A DNA stretch of 64,000 bases from Mycobacteroides salmoniphilum (GTDB lineage Bacteria; Actinomycetota; Actinomycetes; Mycobacteriales; Mycobacteriaceae). The notes beneath the pieces are model-generated. The model was not told where the DNA came from and did not search any database. It was given only the letters and a program-made list of their open reading frames with translations. The stretch spans positions 434,001 to 498,000 of the forward strand of contig NZ_CP024633.1 in the NCBI RefSeq assembly GCF_004924335.1, written 5' to 3'. Position numbers and translations under genes: made by a program. This document shows positions 27,011 through 36,169 of this stretch, piece by piece; position 1 is the first letter of the stretch, and every line of letters begins with the position of its first letter.

Positions 27011-27919
27011 TCACAGTGATCCACCCTCACCGGCCAGCGCGAAGCGCCCATCCGTGGTCTGCTCCACCAATCCATCGACCAACAGTGAATCCAATGCGCG
27101 GTCGCGTTGGGTGATATCGGAGAGCCACACCACATCGAGCTGCGCCCTCGTTACGGGAATGCTGCTGCCGCGCAATACATCCAACAGTCGCCCGCGTACC
27201 TGGCGATCGGTACCGGCATACTTCTGCACCGGCCGCACCGGTGTGTCCAATTCGGGGTGGCCCGCCTCGTGCCACGCACAGGAACTAAGTGGACACAGCG
27301 GGCACTGCGGTGCGCGCGCGGTACAGACCAGGGCGCCTAACTCCATGAGCGCCGCCGAGAACCGTGCCCCGTTGTCGGCGGGCAGCAGTGCCTCGGCGTC
27401 CCGCAGATCCCGCGCCGAGGGAGTCGAGTCTGCGACGCCGTGTACGACCCGTGCGATTACTCGGCGAACGTTGGTGTCCACCACGGGAACTCGCTGCCCG
27501 TACCCGAAGCAGGCAATGGCGCGTGCCGTGTACGCACCCACGCCCGGAAGCGTCAGCAGTATCTCGACCTCGTCGGGTACTTGATCGTCATAGTCGCGGG
27601 CCAGCACCGTCGCGCACTCATGCAACCGCATGGCGCGGCGCGGATAGCCGAGCTTGCCCCATGCACGTAACACCTCTGCCACAGACGTTTTCGCCATCGC
27701 GGACGGTGCCGGCCATCGTGCTACCCATTCCCGCCACACCGGTTCCACGCGGGACACCGGGGTCTGCTGGAGCATCACCTCGCTGATGAGGATGTGCCAC
27801 GGTGTCGCCTCGGGATGACGCCACGGCAGATCCCGCTCGGCGACATCGAACCAATCCAAAAGTTCGTCAGGGCACAATGACGGGTATGACAGCTGATCCG
27901 AGGTCCGCCTGGAAGGCAC
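27011..27919 (-). CDS. mutY: Adenine DNA glycosylase MutY
   Basis: Removes adenine mispaired with 8-oxoguanine. The HhH-GPD core has Glu47 (LISEVMLQQTP), the hairpin LPGVGAYTARA and Asp148 (VPVVDTNVRR) as likely catalytic residues. The [4Fe-4S] ligands are Cys199, 206, 209 and 214. The 302-residue length fits. The start is uncertain: the first 11 codons from 27919 overlap the divergent canB start, and TTG 27877 is a shorter option. Position matches Rv3589 next to canB (Rv3588c). Confidence 0.94.
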   Translation of the reverse strand: MPSRRTSDQLSYPSLCPDELLDWFDVAERDLPWRHPEATPWHILISEVMLQQTPVSRVEPVWREWVARWPAPSAMAKTSVAEVLRAWGKLGYPRRAMRLHECATVLARDYDDQVPDEVEILLTLPGVGAYTARAIACFGYGQRVPVVDTNVRRVIARVVHGVADSTPSARDLRDAEALLPADNGARFSAALMELGALVCTARAPQCPLCPLSSCAWHEAGHPELDTPVRPVQKYAGTDRQVRGRLLDVLRGSSIPVTRAQLDVVWLSDITQRDRALDSLLVDGLVEQTTDGRFALAGEGGSL

Positions 27920-28500
27920 TCAAAGAGGGTAACCAGCGTTTTGTCGGCGGTTATCCACAGCACCCGAGCCAGAGCGTGACGCGTCGCGCCGAGCTGGCTA
28001 ACGGTCAGAACCCCCACGTGCTGCTGTTCGGCTGCTCGGATAGCCGGGTGGCCGCGGAGATCATTTTTGATCAGGGCCTGGGCGACATGTTCATCGTGCG
28101 CACCGCGGGGCAGGTGATCGACTCGGCGGTGCTGGGTTCGATCGAGTACGCGGTGGCGGTGTTGGGCGTGCCGCTGATCGCGATCCTGGGGCATGACTCC
28201 TGTGGCGCGGTGGGCGCCACAGTGCAGGCCCTGGACACCGGTGAGGTGCCGGGCGGGTACATCCGGGATCTGGTGGTGCGGGTGATGCCCTCGATCCTGG
28301 GTGGCCGCAAGGACGGGCTGACCCGCATTGATGAGTTCGAGGCCCGCCATGTCGAGGAGACCGGCATCAAGCTGCTGCAGCGCTCGCAGGTGGTGGCCGA
28401 TGCGGTCAAGGCCAAAAAGCTCGCGCTGGTGTATCTGACCTACAAACTCGCCGACGGACGCGTCGTTTTGCACGGCCACGTCGGCGACATTGACGAGTAA
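27886..28500 (+). CDS. canB: Beta-carbonic anhydrase
   Basis: Zinc enzyme interconverting CO2 and bicarbonate. Zinc ligands are Cys50, His103 and Cys106 (GCSDSR and GHDSCG), with the Asp52-Arg54 pair completing the active site. IVRTAGQVIDSAVLGSIEYA is a conserved block. 204 residues from ATG 27886; ATG 27877 is three codons upstream and also possible. The gene is divergent from mutY and the two 5' ends overlap or nearly so, so their promoters must interleave. Confidence 0.95.
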   Translation: MTADPRSAWKALKEGNQRFVGGYPQHPSQSVTRRAELANGQNPHVLLFGCSDSRVAAEIIFDQGLGDMFIVRTAGQVIDSAVLGSIEYAVAVLGVPLIAILGHDSCGAVGATVQALDTGEVPGGYIRDLVVRVMPSILGGRKDGLTRIDEFEARHVEETGIKLLQRSQVVADAVKAKKLALVYLTYKLADGRVVLHGHVGDIDE

Positions 28501-28651
28501 CAACCTCAACCCCCCAGGTCAAAGCCCATTCGGCAAACGTCACATGGCATCTTGCTGTCTGTGATGGGAGAATTAGGACGAATGCAGATTTCTCTGGGGG
28601 AGGGATGGGTAGTTCGGTGTGTACGTTGCTGCCGCATCGGGGTAGTGACCG

Positions 28652-30196
28652 ATGAGCCGCGACAGTGGTCGCAGCCGACCGAAGCACGCACTACCTAAGT
28701 CGAATAACCGCTGGTCGGTAAGCAAAACTGCGGCCGGTCGGGTCATTTTCGCACTGCTGGCCTGCGGCAGCCTGGTGGTAACCGGCGCCGGTTGGCAGGT
28801 GTTCTACAAGGCATTCAGCCACGTCCCCACTTCGGGGGCGGAGGCCGAAGGCGGAAAGTCGAGCGACGGCTCGATGAACATGCTGCTGATCGGCCTTGAC
28901 TCGCGGAAGGATCAGGACGGCAACGACCTGCCGAAGGCGGTCCTGAACCAGCTGCACGCCGGTGATTCGGATGCGGGCGGCTACAACACCAACACCCTGA
29001 TCCTCGTGCACGTGGGCGCCGACAACAAGGTCACCGCATTCTCGATCCCCCGCGACGACTGGGTCCCGGCCGACGGCATACCCGGCTACAAGCACATCAA
29101 GATCAAGGAAGCCTATGGCCTGACCAAGGCCAATGAGGCGGACAAGCTCGTCAACGAAGGCATCACCGATCAGGCGTCGCTGGAGCAGCAGAGCCGCGAG
29201 GCCGGCCGCCGTGCCACGCTCAATGCCGTCCACCGTCTGACCGGTCAGCCCATCGACTACTTCGCCGAGGTCAATCTGGTCGGCTTCTACGACTTAGCCT
29301 CCGAGCTCGGTGGGGTCAACGTCTGCCTGAATAACGCCGTCTACGACAGCTACTCGGGTGCCAACTTCCAGGCGGGAGAACAAACTCTCAACGCCTCACA
29401 GGCATTGGCGTTCGTGCGTCAGCGCCACGGGCTGGAAAACGGCGACCTCGATCGCACCCACCGCCAGCAGGCCTTCCTGATCTCGGTGATGCAGCAGCTG
29501 CGCAATGCCGGCACCCTCACCGACATCACCAAACTCAATGGTCTGATGAACGTCGTCCACAAGGATGTCGTGCTGTCAAAAGGCTGGACCGAGAAGCAAT
29601 TCCAGCGCATCGGGCAGATCGCGGACGGCAATGTGAACTTCCAGACTCTGCCCGTGGTGCGGTACGACACCATCAACGGTGCGGACGTCAACATCGTTGA
29701 CCCGGTCGCGATCCGGGCCAAGGTGGCCGCTGCTTTCACCGGTGGAGATTCGGCGCCCGCGTCCACCCCGGCGACGCCCACCAGCACCGTCGATGTCGTG
29801 AACGCCACCTCGACCTCCGGTCTGGCGACAACGATTTCGTCGGCGTTGGTTAGCCGCGGCTACGCCAAGGGCGACGTGCGAGATCCGTTAAGTGGCGAAT
29901 CGACCAGTACCACCATCGATTACGGCGCAGGCGCCGATGTCGATGCCAAGGCGATGTCCACCATGTTGGGTATCGACGCGAAGCCCAGCGTGGATCCGAC
30001 GTTGGCGCCCGGACGAATTCGAGTCATGTTGGGCGACGGGTACTCCGCGCCATCTGATGTCTTGAGCGCAGAAGACAGCGGTACCGCGAGCTCGATGTCC
30101 GGCTCGTCGAGCTCGGAGTCCTCTGGTGACTACGCGCCGCCGGACTCGGGTAAGCCGGTGGTCGGCAGCAGCAGTGGCGTTCCCTGCGTGAACTGA
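28652..30196 (+). CDS. LytR-CpsA-Psr (LCP) family cell-wall ligase with LytR_C domain
   Basis: LCP enzymes attach polymers, in mycobacteria arabinogalactan, to peptidoglycan on the outer face of the membrane. The 514-residue protein has a basic N-terminus, one membrane helix (about residues 31-50) and the LCP core with MNMLLIGLDSR, NTLILVHVGADNKVTAFSIPRD and ALAFVRQRHGLENGDLDRTHRQQ. A LytR_C domain follows (STVDVVNATSTSGLATTIS), and a Ser-rich tail ends the protein. Located between canB and the Rv3587c-like gene, where I recall no LCP gene in M. tuberculosis, so it may be an additional paralogue. Confidence 0.92.
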   Translation: MSRDSGRSRPKHALPKSNNRWSVSKTAAGRVIFALLACGSLVVTGAGWQVFYKAFSHVPTSGAEAEGGKSSDGSMNMLLIGLDSRKDQDGNDLPKAVLNQLHAGDSDAGGYNTNTLILVHVGADNKVTAFSIPRDDWVPADGIPGYKHIKIKEAYGLTKANEADKLVNEGITDQASLEQQSREAGRRATLNAVHRLTGQPIDYFAEVNLVGFYDLASELGGVNVCLNNAVYDSYSGANFQAGEQTLNASQALAFVRQRHGLENGDLDRTHRQQAFLISVMQQLRNAGTLTDITKLNGLMNVVHKDVVLSKGWTEKQFQRIGQIADGNVNFQTLPVVRYDTINGADVNIVDPVAIRAKVAAAFTGGDSAPASTPATPTSTVDVVNATSTSGLATTISSALVSRGYAKGDVRDPLSGESTSTTIDYGAGADVDAKAMSTMLGIDAKPSVDPTLAPGRIRVMLGDGYSAPSDVLSAEDSGTASSMSGSSSSESSGDYAPPDSGKPVVGSSSGVPCVN

Positions 30197-30317
30197 CGGG
30201 GATGGCTGTAGATAGCCCCCAAGCGGTCCCCCAAATAGCACTGTGAAGTCTGTGTAGCTCGCCGACACGCCGAGCGAGGTCGGCCATCCCGTAGTGACCT
30301 GCGCTTACCGTTGAATC

Positions 30318-31064
30318 GTGATTGACATGCACCCCTCAGGCCCGCTGTCTTCAGAGATCTACTGGCGGCGCCGCGCCCTCGCGATCGGCGTGGCGGTGGT
30401 CGTGGTTGCCATCGTCGCCGCGGTGATCTTTGCGCTGGTAGGTGGCAGTGCAGGAGCCGATAGCCAGGCCGCGGATCAGCCCGCCGAAGCGGCGTCCCCC
30501 GCCGGTCAGCCGGTCATCCTGCCGCCCAACGAGATCAAAAAGTCGACCGATAAGCCTGCGGACGCTCCGGTCCATGACGGACCGCCCATTGCCAAGCCCG
30601 AGTTGGTGCCGCCGGTGGCCCTGAACCCCGGTGACGACTGCCCGGACGCGACGCTTGCGGTGAAGGCTTCCACCGATAAGCCCAGTTATCTTGCCGGTGA
30701 GCAGCCCAAGTTCACCATGGTGGTCACCAACATCGGCCTGGTGCAATGCAAGCGCGATGTGGGTGCCGCCGTGCTGGCCGCTTCGGTGTTCAGCATCGAC
30801 AACAAGCGGATCTGGGCCAACCTGGACTGCGCTCCGTCGCAGGAGAACTCCATCAAGACCTTCAACCCGGGGGAGCAGGTGACCACCGAGGTCACCTGGA
30901 CCGGAATGGGTTCCGCGCCGAACTGCCCGCTGCCCCGCCCGGCCATCGGCCCGGGAACCTACTCGCTGGTGGTACAGCTCGGAGATCTGCGCAGTGCGCC
31001 GGTGCCTTTCATCATCGGTGAGAAGCCCGCTGACGCACCTCCGCCAGCGGCTCCGCCGGCCTAG
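30318..31064 (+). CDS. Conserved membrane-anchored protein (Rv3587c-like)
   Basis: 248 residues from GTG 30318 or 245 from ATG 30327. A single membrane helix (about residues 19-42) is followed by an Ala/Pro/Asp-rich linker and an extracytoplasmic domain. That domain looks like an immunoglobulin-type beta fold: [62 protein letters not shown] and [14 protein letters not shown]. Four cysteines could form two disulfides. Function unknown. The TAG stop shares the palindrome CTAG with the convergent disA stop. Position matches Rv3587c. Confidence 0.88.
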   Translation: MIDMHPSGPLSSEIYWRRRALAIGVAVVVVAIVAAVIFALVGGSAGADSQAADQPAEAASPAGQPVILPPNEIKKSTDKPADAPVHDGPPIAKPELVPPVALNPGDDCPDATLAVKASTDKPSYLAGEQPKFTMVVTNIGLVQCKRDVGAAVLAASVFSIDNKRIWANLDCAPSQENSIKTFNPGEQVTTEVTWTGMGSAPNCPLPRPAIGPGTYSLVVQLGDLRSAPVPFIIGEKPADAPPPAAPPA

Positions 31065-32146
31065 CCGGTCTGCTCGGTAAGAGTCGACTCGGCGAGCCGG
31101 GACAGCCCCTCCCGGATGTGTCGGGCCCACATGGCCCCGATGCCTTCCACCGACTGCAAGTCGGTCGCGCTGGCGGCCAGGAGCCCCTGCAGAGATCCGA
31201 AGGCTCTGACCAGCCTGTCGATATGCGCGAACTGCAATCGGGGGATGTGTGTCATCACCCGGTAGCCGCGAGAACTCATCGCGGTGTCTTGGGCTTCGAC
31301 GGTGGACGGGTATCCGAATGTCCGCGACAGCACCGTCAGATCCAGCAGATCGGTGTCCGAGAGGGCGTCCAGATCCTCAAGAGTTGACGCGATCTGCGCT
31401 TGCGATGGTGGCTCGGGGTTGGCGTGATAGTCCCGGACCAGCAGCTCGCGTTCGGTGTCGTTGTCGCCAACCAGCTCGCCGATCTGCAGTTTGAGCTGCC
31501 GGCCGTCGGTGCCCAGCTCGATGACGTCGAGTTCGATGTCTTGACTGATCCGGCGCACCAGCTCCAGGCGCTGCGCCACCGTCATGACGTCGCGCAGGGT
31601 GACGAAGTCCTCGATCTCGGCGGTAGACAGCGACGAGGTCACCTCGTCCAGCCGTGTTTTGTAGCGCTCCAGGGTGGATACCGCTTGGTTGACCCGCGAC
31701 ATGACCGTGGCCGAATCCATGACCACGTGCCGGATACCGGCGGTGTACACGCTCACGATGTTCATCGAATGGCTCACCGACACAACGGGGTAATCCGTCT
31801 GAATGGCGGTGCGCTCCGCGGAGCGGTGCCGGGTGCCGGACTCGTCGGTCGGAATGGACGGGTCGGGCACCAGTTGCACATTGGCGCGTACGATGCGCGA
31901 TCCGTCCGTGTCCAGCACCACGGCGCCATCCATCTTGGACAGTTCGCGAAGTCGGGTGGGGGCGAAGGCGACGTCAAGGGAGAAGCCGCCGTCGCAGATG
32001 CTCTCGACCTTGTCGTCGTAGCCGAGAACAATCAGCGCTCCGGTGCGACCACGAAGAATGCGTTCCAGCCCGTCGCGCAGGGGTGTGCCCGGCGCCAACC
32101 GAGCCAGGGTCTCCCGCATCCTTGCGTTGGCTTCCGCGTTGTCCAT
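31061..32146 (-). CDS. disA: Diadenylate cyclase DisA (c-di-AMP synthase)
   Basis: Makes the second messenger c-di-AMP from two ATP and scans DNA. The N-terminal DAC domain shows DGA at 73-75 and RHR at 106-108 ([10 protein letters not shown]), both needed for catalysis. A helical spine and a C-terminal helix-hairpin-helix DNA-binding domain follow ([19 protein letters not shown]). The 361-residue length is standard. In M. tuberculosis radA and disA are adjacent; here about 4 kb of catabolic genes separate them. Confidence 0.97.
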   Translation of the reverse strand: MDNAEANARMRETLARLAPGTPLRDGLERILRGRTGALIVLGYDDKVESICDGGFSLDVAFAPTRLRELSKMDGAVVLDTDGSRIVRANVQLVPDPSIPTDESGTRHRSAERTAIQTDYPVVSVSHSMNIVSVYTAGIRHVVMDSATVMSRVNQAVSTLERYKTRLDEVTSSLSTAEIEDFVTLRDVMTVAQRLELVRRISQDIELDVIELGTDGRQLKLQIGELVGDNDTERELLVRDYHANPEPPSQAQIASTLEDLDALSDTDLLDLTVLSRTFGYPSTVEAQDTAMSSRGYRVMTHIPRLQFAHIDRLVRAFGSLQGLLAASATDLQSVEGIGAMWARHIREGLSRLAESTLTEQTG

Positions 32147-32182
32147 CGCGCCCCTCCCTCTCCAGGCTCGGTTCGCCGCAGT

Positions 32183-32188
32183 TAGATT
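32183..32188 (+). promoter_or_regulatory. Putative -10 element (TAGATT) for the thioesterase gene
   Basis: TAGATT ends 8 nt before ATG 32197 and no ribosome site is present, consistent with a leaderless transcript. This supports choosing ATG 32197 over the upstream in-frame start at 32083. Confidence 0.45.
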
Positions 32189-32196
32189 ACGTGGTC

Positions 32197-32712
32197 ATGT
32201 CGACGTGGACGTTGCCCGAGGGGCTAGAGGCGGTTAGTCGCGGCCCAGAAGCTCCGGCCGCGGGCGCCGAGCTCATCGCGGGTTGGCCGCGCCGGTTCGC
32301 CTCACCGCATGCTGACGAGGACCTCTGGGGAGTCCGGTTCTACGCCAGTGACGGGGTTGGTGTGACGGGCCGATTCGTCGTGCGGCCCGCTCTTGAGGGC
32401 GGGCCAGGGGTAATCCACGGCGGCGTGATGGCGGCGATTTTCGATGAATTGCAGGGCTTTTCGGGAATGATCACCCAATTAGTAGCGGTGACAGCACATT
32501 TGGAGGTTGATTACCGTAAGCCGATTCCGTTGGGGGCGACCGTGAATCTCGACAGCACGGTGCACGGCAGGGCCGGGCGCAAGCTCTACACCAGTGCGAA
32601 CGCGTGGATCGACGGCAATATGGTGGCCAGCTCACAGGGTATTTTCGTGATCATCGACCCAGATCGACATTATGGTGACGGCGCATCGCGTCGGCTCGGC
32701 ATCAGCCCGTAA
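32197..32712 (+). CDS. PaaI-family hotdog-fold thioesterase
   Basis: 171 residues from ATG 32197; the frame is open upstream inside disA, but that part reads as shadow. The hotdog signature GPGVIHGGVMAAIFDELQG is typical of PaaI/4HBT acyl-CoA thioesterases. LEVDYRKPIPLGATVNLDSTVHGRAGRKLYTSANAW forms the second half of the fold. It probably hydrolyses an acyl-CoA in the cytoplasm. It converges with an acyl-CoA dehydrogenase 19 bp away, and the two may serve the same inserted catabolic module, though they lie on opposite strands. Confidence 0.88.
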   Translation: MSTWTLPEGLEAVSRGPEAPAAGAELIAGWPRRFASPHADEDLWGVRFYASDGVGVTGRFVVRPALEGGPGVIHGGVMAAIFDELQGFSGMITQLVAVTAHLEVDYRKPIPLGATVNLDSTVHGRAGRKLYTSANAWIDGNMVASSQGIFVIIDPDRHYGDGASRRLGISP

Positions 32713-32731
32713 AGCGCTGTGCCCCTTTCTG

Positions 32732-33898
32732 TCAGTACGATCGCGGTAGCCCGAGACTGTGTTGTGCGACGTAGTTGAGGATCAGTTCGCGGGTAATGGG
32801 CACCGTCTTGAACAACCTCACGAATTCGTACATGTTCGCCAACGCCACCTCGCGGGTAAACCCGCTGCCACCGTGCACCTCGATGGCCTGATCAGTGCAC
32901 CGGATTCCCGCCTCGGCGGCCAGGAATTTCGCCATCGTACTTGCCTCCGCTGCATCTGATCCGCCGTCATAGAGCGCGGCCGCCTCGCGGGCCATCAGTC
33001 GTGCGGATTCCAGCGCGATCTTCGCTTCGGCCAACGGATGTGCGATGCCTTGATGCGCGCCGATCGGGATATTCCATACCTGCCGCTGGCGCGCGTAGGC
33101 GACGGCCTTGTCCATGGCATAGCGGGCGACGCCATTGCAGATGGCAGCGATGATCACCCGTTCGGGATTGATCCCGTCCCAGGCCACCGTAAGTCCGCCG
33201 CCCTCAGTCCCGATGAGCCGATCCGGCGTGACCTCCACATTGTCGAAGAACACCGTGAACGATTTGTCGGTGATCTCGAAGGTCATCGGAATGCGGGTCA
33301 TCGAGATACCGGGCGACTCGCGGTCCACGACGAATGTCGACAGCCGGCCCCGTCCGTTCGGATCGGTGCCAGTACGGGCGACGACCAATATCGCATCGGC
33401 TTGGTCGACGGCGGTGATGAAGGTCTTCTGCCCGCTGATGTAGTACTTATCCCCCTCTCGTCGTGCGGTTGTGGCTACGTTATGAGTGTTGGAGCCGGCA
33501 TCGGGTTCGGTGATCGCGAAGGCAAACTTGGCTGCACCCTCAGTCATCGGGACGAGCCAGCGCTGCTTCTGTTCGTGCGTGGCGTGGCGGGAAAGCATGC
33601 TGCCGACGATCCCCGGCGAGATCATCAACATGATCTGTGGGCAGCCGGCCGCGGCGCACTCCTCGGCAACGATGTTGAGTGCGCTGAGGCCCATACCGCC
33701 GCCGCCGTACTCTTCGGGAAGGTTCACATTGGTAAAACCGGCCTCCGATAGGGCGTCCCAGAGTTCTGTCGGGTGTGTGAGTGTCTCGCTGCAATGGGTG
33801 AAGTATGCGTTGCCGAACTTTGAGACAATTCCGTAGACAGACTCGCGCAGGGCCGTCTCTTCGGTCGCGCTGAGGCTAGCGGTTGCTGGTGCGCTCAT
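32732..33898 (-). CDS. Acyl-CoA dehydrogenase (FadE type)
   Basis: 388-residue FAD enzyme that introduces a double bond alpha-beta to a CoA thioester. Family blocks are NLPEEYGGGGMGLSALNIV, FAFAITEPDAGSNTHN, KYYISGQKTFITAVDQAD and AIEVHGGSGFTREVALANMYEFVRLFKTVPITREL. Its ATG overlaps the stop of the carotenoid-cleavage oxygenase as ATGA, so the two are translated together. This suggests a cleavage product that is then handled as a CoA ester. The specific substrate is unknown. Confidence 0.93.
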   Translation of the reverse strand: MSAPATASLSATEETALRESVYGIVSKFGNAYFTHCSETLTHPTELWDALSEAGFTNVNLPEEYGGGGMGLSALNIVAEECAAAGCPQIMLMISPGIVGSMLSRHATHEQKQRWLVPMTEGAAKFAFAITEPDAGSNTHNVATTARREGDKYYISGQKTFITAVDQADAILVVARTGTDPNGRGRLSTFVVDRESPGISMTRIPMTFEITDKSFTVFFDNVEVTPDRLIGTEGGGLTVAWDGINPERVIIAAICNGVARYAMDKAVAYARQRQVWNIPIGAHQGIAHPLAEAKIALESARLMAREAAALYDGGSDAAEASTMAKFLAAEAGIRCTDQAIEVHGGSGFTREVALANMYEFVRLFKTVPITRELILNYVAQHSLGLPRSY

Positions 33899-35388
33899 CG
33901 GAAGTCCTTCCAGTGGCCGTGTGGAGTGAATCCGAGCAGGAACGGAATCTCGATTCGGCAGACGGGGCCGACGGTGATGTCGTGGGTGTCGAAAATGACG
34001 TATTCACCAAGATTTTCGGTCCACCTGGACACCGGCACCATGAGGTATCCATCGCCTTCGGGGGCGTCCGGAGTGCGGGGGACAAATGTCGGTTCCATGA
34101 CGAGCGCCGGGCGTTCGTGCCGTAGTCGGTACTCCTGTTCGGCACCGCTTCCGATATCCCGGACGATCAGGCTGTGCATTCGCATGCCGTTACCCCTGGC
34201 GTCTCCGCCGATGAGATACCCCCATTGATGGCCCCGGCCGTAGAACCGCTCGTCCACCTTGGGAAGCTCGCACGGACGATCATCGAGGATTTCGGAAGTC
34301 ACCGCACCGGATTGCAAGTCAACGGTCCACCGGCCCATCGTGCTTCGAGCCAAGTTGAAAAACAACGAGACGTCATCACCCTTGAAGCCGTCGATATCGA
34401 GGGGGAACGGTGGGCGTTCGAAGATGGGCGCGTCCAGCGTGATGGTGTTACCGCTGACGTTGGCGGCGAGGGTGTGCATGATGTATTGGGATTCGATTTC
34501 CGCTGTTATCCAGCGTATTTCGCCGTGTTGGATGTCGCTGCGAGGAATGAGTGCCAGCATTGTTGGCAGTCCTGGATCCCAGGACTGCACGGATAGTCCC
34601 TTGCTTACCCTGTCCGGGTCGAAGGTGAAGCCCTGAAACGGCAGCACGATCCACTCCGGTGTCAGCCACATGTCATGAACTTCGGAACTATATGGGGCGT
34701 CATGTAATTCGCGGGATATCACTGTGTGGTCGGGTAAAACAACGTGCACCGTCGCGTAGGGCGGGCGATTGGAATAGGACCATCCGTACAGGGTGCCGGT
34801 GGCCTGGTCCCATTTCGGGTGCGCGGTGAATGCCGCATCGCCGAACCCGGCTTGATCGAAGATGCCGCGCGCCAGCTGCGGCGACCAGGGAACGACTCCG
34901 CGGGTTTCCAGGGTGATCGGATCCAGGGCCACCGGTGGGCTGCCCTGTTCGCCGGAGGCCAGGATTTCGTCCCCGAACGGGAAGCAGTTGATGTTATTGG
35001 TGCCCTGCGGGATTCCGCGGGTGGCCGCGTCGCGAACCACGGGCCCGTATCCGATATTGCGCCAATCGCTCCATTCACCGTCGGCCCATTGGAACATCCC
35101 CCGCTGATGTTTCTCCTCGAAGAGATATTTGGGCGTTCGGACCCACCGGTTTCGGAAGTCGGCGCGCCCGTTGTCGAGCACTAGCCCCTGCACCATGCCG
35201 TCCATGGCCAGAAGTCCGGTGATGCTGCTTCTTCCGGGCCGTTTGAAGGTTGGGCCGACGCGGTAGAAGCCACCCGCCAGGTCCTTGGGTATCTCGCCGT
35301 ACGTGGTCACGCAATCTTCGACAGTGGCTTCGAAGCGCATGGGGCGGAACGCTCCGGTGAGGACCGACGACGGGGGAATATTCACCAT
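33895..35388 (-). CDS. Carotenoid/stilbene-cleavage oxygenase (RPE65 family)
   Basis: 497-residue seven-bladed propeller iron enzyme that splits a C=C bond of carotenoids, apocarotenoids or stilbenes. The four iron ligands fit His190 (FTAHPKW), His238 (SEVHDMWL), His305 (YIMHTLA) and a C-terminal histidine at 490 or 492 (TPHGHW). KDLAGGFYRVGPTFKRP and AMDGMVQGLVLDNG are family N-terminal blocks. ATG 35388 lies 2 bp from a 20-bp operator, with a -10 hexamer 8 nt upstream, so the mRNA is probably leaderless. It is coupled to the FadE gene and divergent from a GntR regulator. Confidence 0.92.
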   Translation of the reverse strand: MVNIPPSSVLTGAFRPMRFEATVEDCVTTYGEIPKDLAGGFYRVGPTFKRPGRSSITGLLAMDGMVQGLVLDNGRADFRNRWVRTPKYLFEEKHQRGMFQWADGEWSDWRNIGYGPVVRDAATRGIPQGTNNINCFPFGDEILASGEQGSPPVALDPITLETRGVVPWSPQLARGIFDQAGFGDAAFTAHPKWDQATGTLYGWSYSNRPPYATVHVVLPDHTVISRELHDAPYSSEVHDMWLTPEWIVLPFQGFTFDPDRVSKGLSVQSWDPGLPTMLALIPRSDIQHGEIRWITAEIESQYIMHTLAANVSGNTITLDAPIFERPPFPLDIDGFKGDDVSLFFNLARSTMGRWTVDLQSGAVTSEILDDRPCELPKVDERFYGRGHQWGYLIGGDARGNGMRMHSLIVRDIGSGAEQEYRLRHERPALVMEPTFVPRTPDAPEGDGYLMVPVSRWTENLGEYVIFDTHDITVGPVCRIEIPFLLGFTPHGHWKDFR

Positions 35389-35390
35389 GG

Positions 35391-35410
35391 CTACTTAGTA
35401 TACTAAGTAG
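35391..35410. promoter_or_regulatory. Perfect 20-bp palindromic operator between the oxygenase and gntR genes
   Basis: CTACTTAGTATACTAAGTAG is a perfect inverted repeat. Its centre supplies TATACT, placed 8 nt before the oxygenase ATG on the minus strand. On the plus strand it covers the -35 region of the gntR promoter. The core TnGT-NN-ACnA is GntR-like. Binding would control both genes. Confidence 0.85.
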
Positions 35411-35418
35411 CGGAGCGT

Positions 35419-35424
35419 TAAGCT
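35419..35424 (+). promoter_or_regulatory. Putative -10 element (TAAGCT) of gntR
   Basis: TAAGCT ends 7 nt before GTG 35432. A -35 element at the usual distance would fall inside the palindrome, so autoregulation is likely. Confidence 0.5.
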
Positions 35425-35431
35425 ATGCCCC

Positions 35432-36169
35432 GTGACCAGGCCGATGGCGGCGAAGGCGCCCGACGTGATCGCCGGAATGCTGCGCCGCCGGATTCTCAGC
35501 GGCGATCTGATGCCCGGAGATTCCTTACCTCCCGAGGCTGAGCTGGTCAGCCAGCTCGGAGTGAGCCGTGAGACGGTCCGAGTGGCACTGCGACTCCTGG
35601 AGGCCGAGGGGCTGACCGAGACGAGGCAGGGGCGTACCGGGGTTCGCATCTGCCACCCGGAGCCCGAGCAGGTTGCGCGTTCCTTGGTCCAGTTGCTCAC
35701 GCTCACCGGAGCTACGTGGGGGGACCTGCTGGCGTTCCGGAAGATGCTCGAACCCTCGGCGACTGGGCATGTGGCGGAATTCGCGTCAGACGAAGTGCGC
35801 GCCGAGATTCTCGCCGCGGCGCAGCGCGGTATCGCACCGGACGGTACCGGATATCACGAGTTCCATGAGCTCGTCGTAAGGGCTAGTGGAAACGCCATTC
35901 TGACAACGGTTCTCGCTGCGATCGAGCAGGCTGTGCGCTGGGCCGCGGCGGAGCAGCGCATCAGTCAGTTCGATCGTGACGAAGCCGCTCGGTCGCACCG
36001 CGAGATCGCCAAGGCGATCATCGCCGGTGACAGGAAGCTGGCCGAACGCAGGATGAGTCAGCACCTGGATGCGGCGCAGCGGCATGTGGGGACGTCTGGG
36101 ATTTCCGGTGAACCGATGATCCCCCCGGCGCGCTGGAGCGGTGAGGACGCCAGCGTCCCCTGGCGGTAG
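35432..36169 (+). CDS. GntR/FadR (FCD)-family transcriptional regulator
   Basis: 245 residues from GTG 35432. The N-terminal winged helix (residues 6-75) contains GDSLPPEAELVSQLGVSRETVRVALRLLEAEGLTETRQG, the GntR signature. The C-terminal helical FCD ligand domain contains FHELVVRASGN and the metal/ligand histidine region RSHREIAKAIIAGD. Such regulators typically bind a pathway acid and release DNA. The adjacent palindrome and divergent catabolic operon make this the local regulator of the oxygenase-FadE pair. It ends one base before the radA stop on the other strand. Confidence 0.93.
   Translation: MTRPMAAKAPDVIAGMLRRRILSGDLMPGDSLPPEAELVSQLGVSRETVRVALRLLEAEGLTETRQGRTGVRICHPEPEQVARSLVQLLTLTGATWGDLLAFRKMLEPSATGHVAEFASDEVRAEILAAAQRGIAPDGTGYHEFHELVVRASGNAILTTVLAAIEQAVRWAAAEQRISQFDRDEAARSHREIAKAIIAGDRKLAERRMSQHLDAAQRHVGTSGISGEPMIPPARWSGEDASVPWR

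Noticed and set aside
26793..27584. 263-codon plus-strand frame opposite mutY and the SUKH gene
   Set aside because: Antisense to the well-defined MutY iron-sulfur and catalytic motifs; Ser/Arg-rich filler composition.
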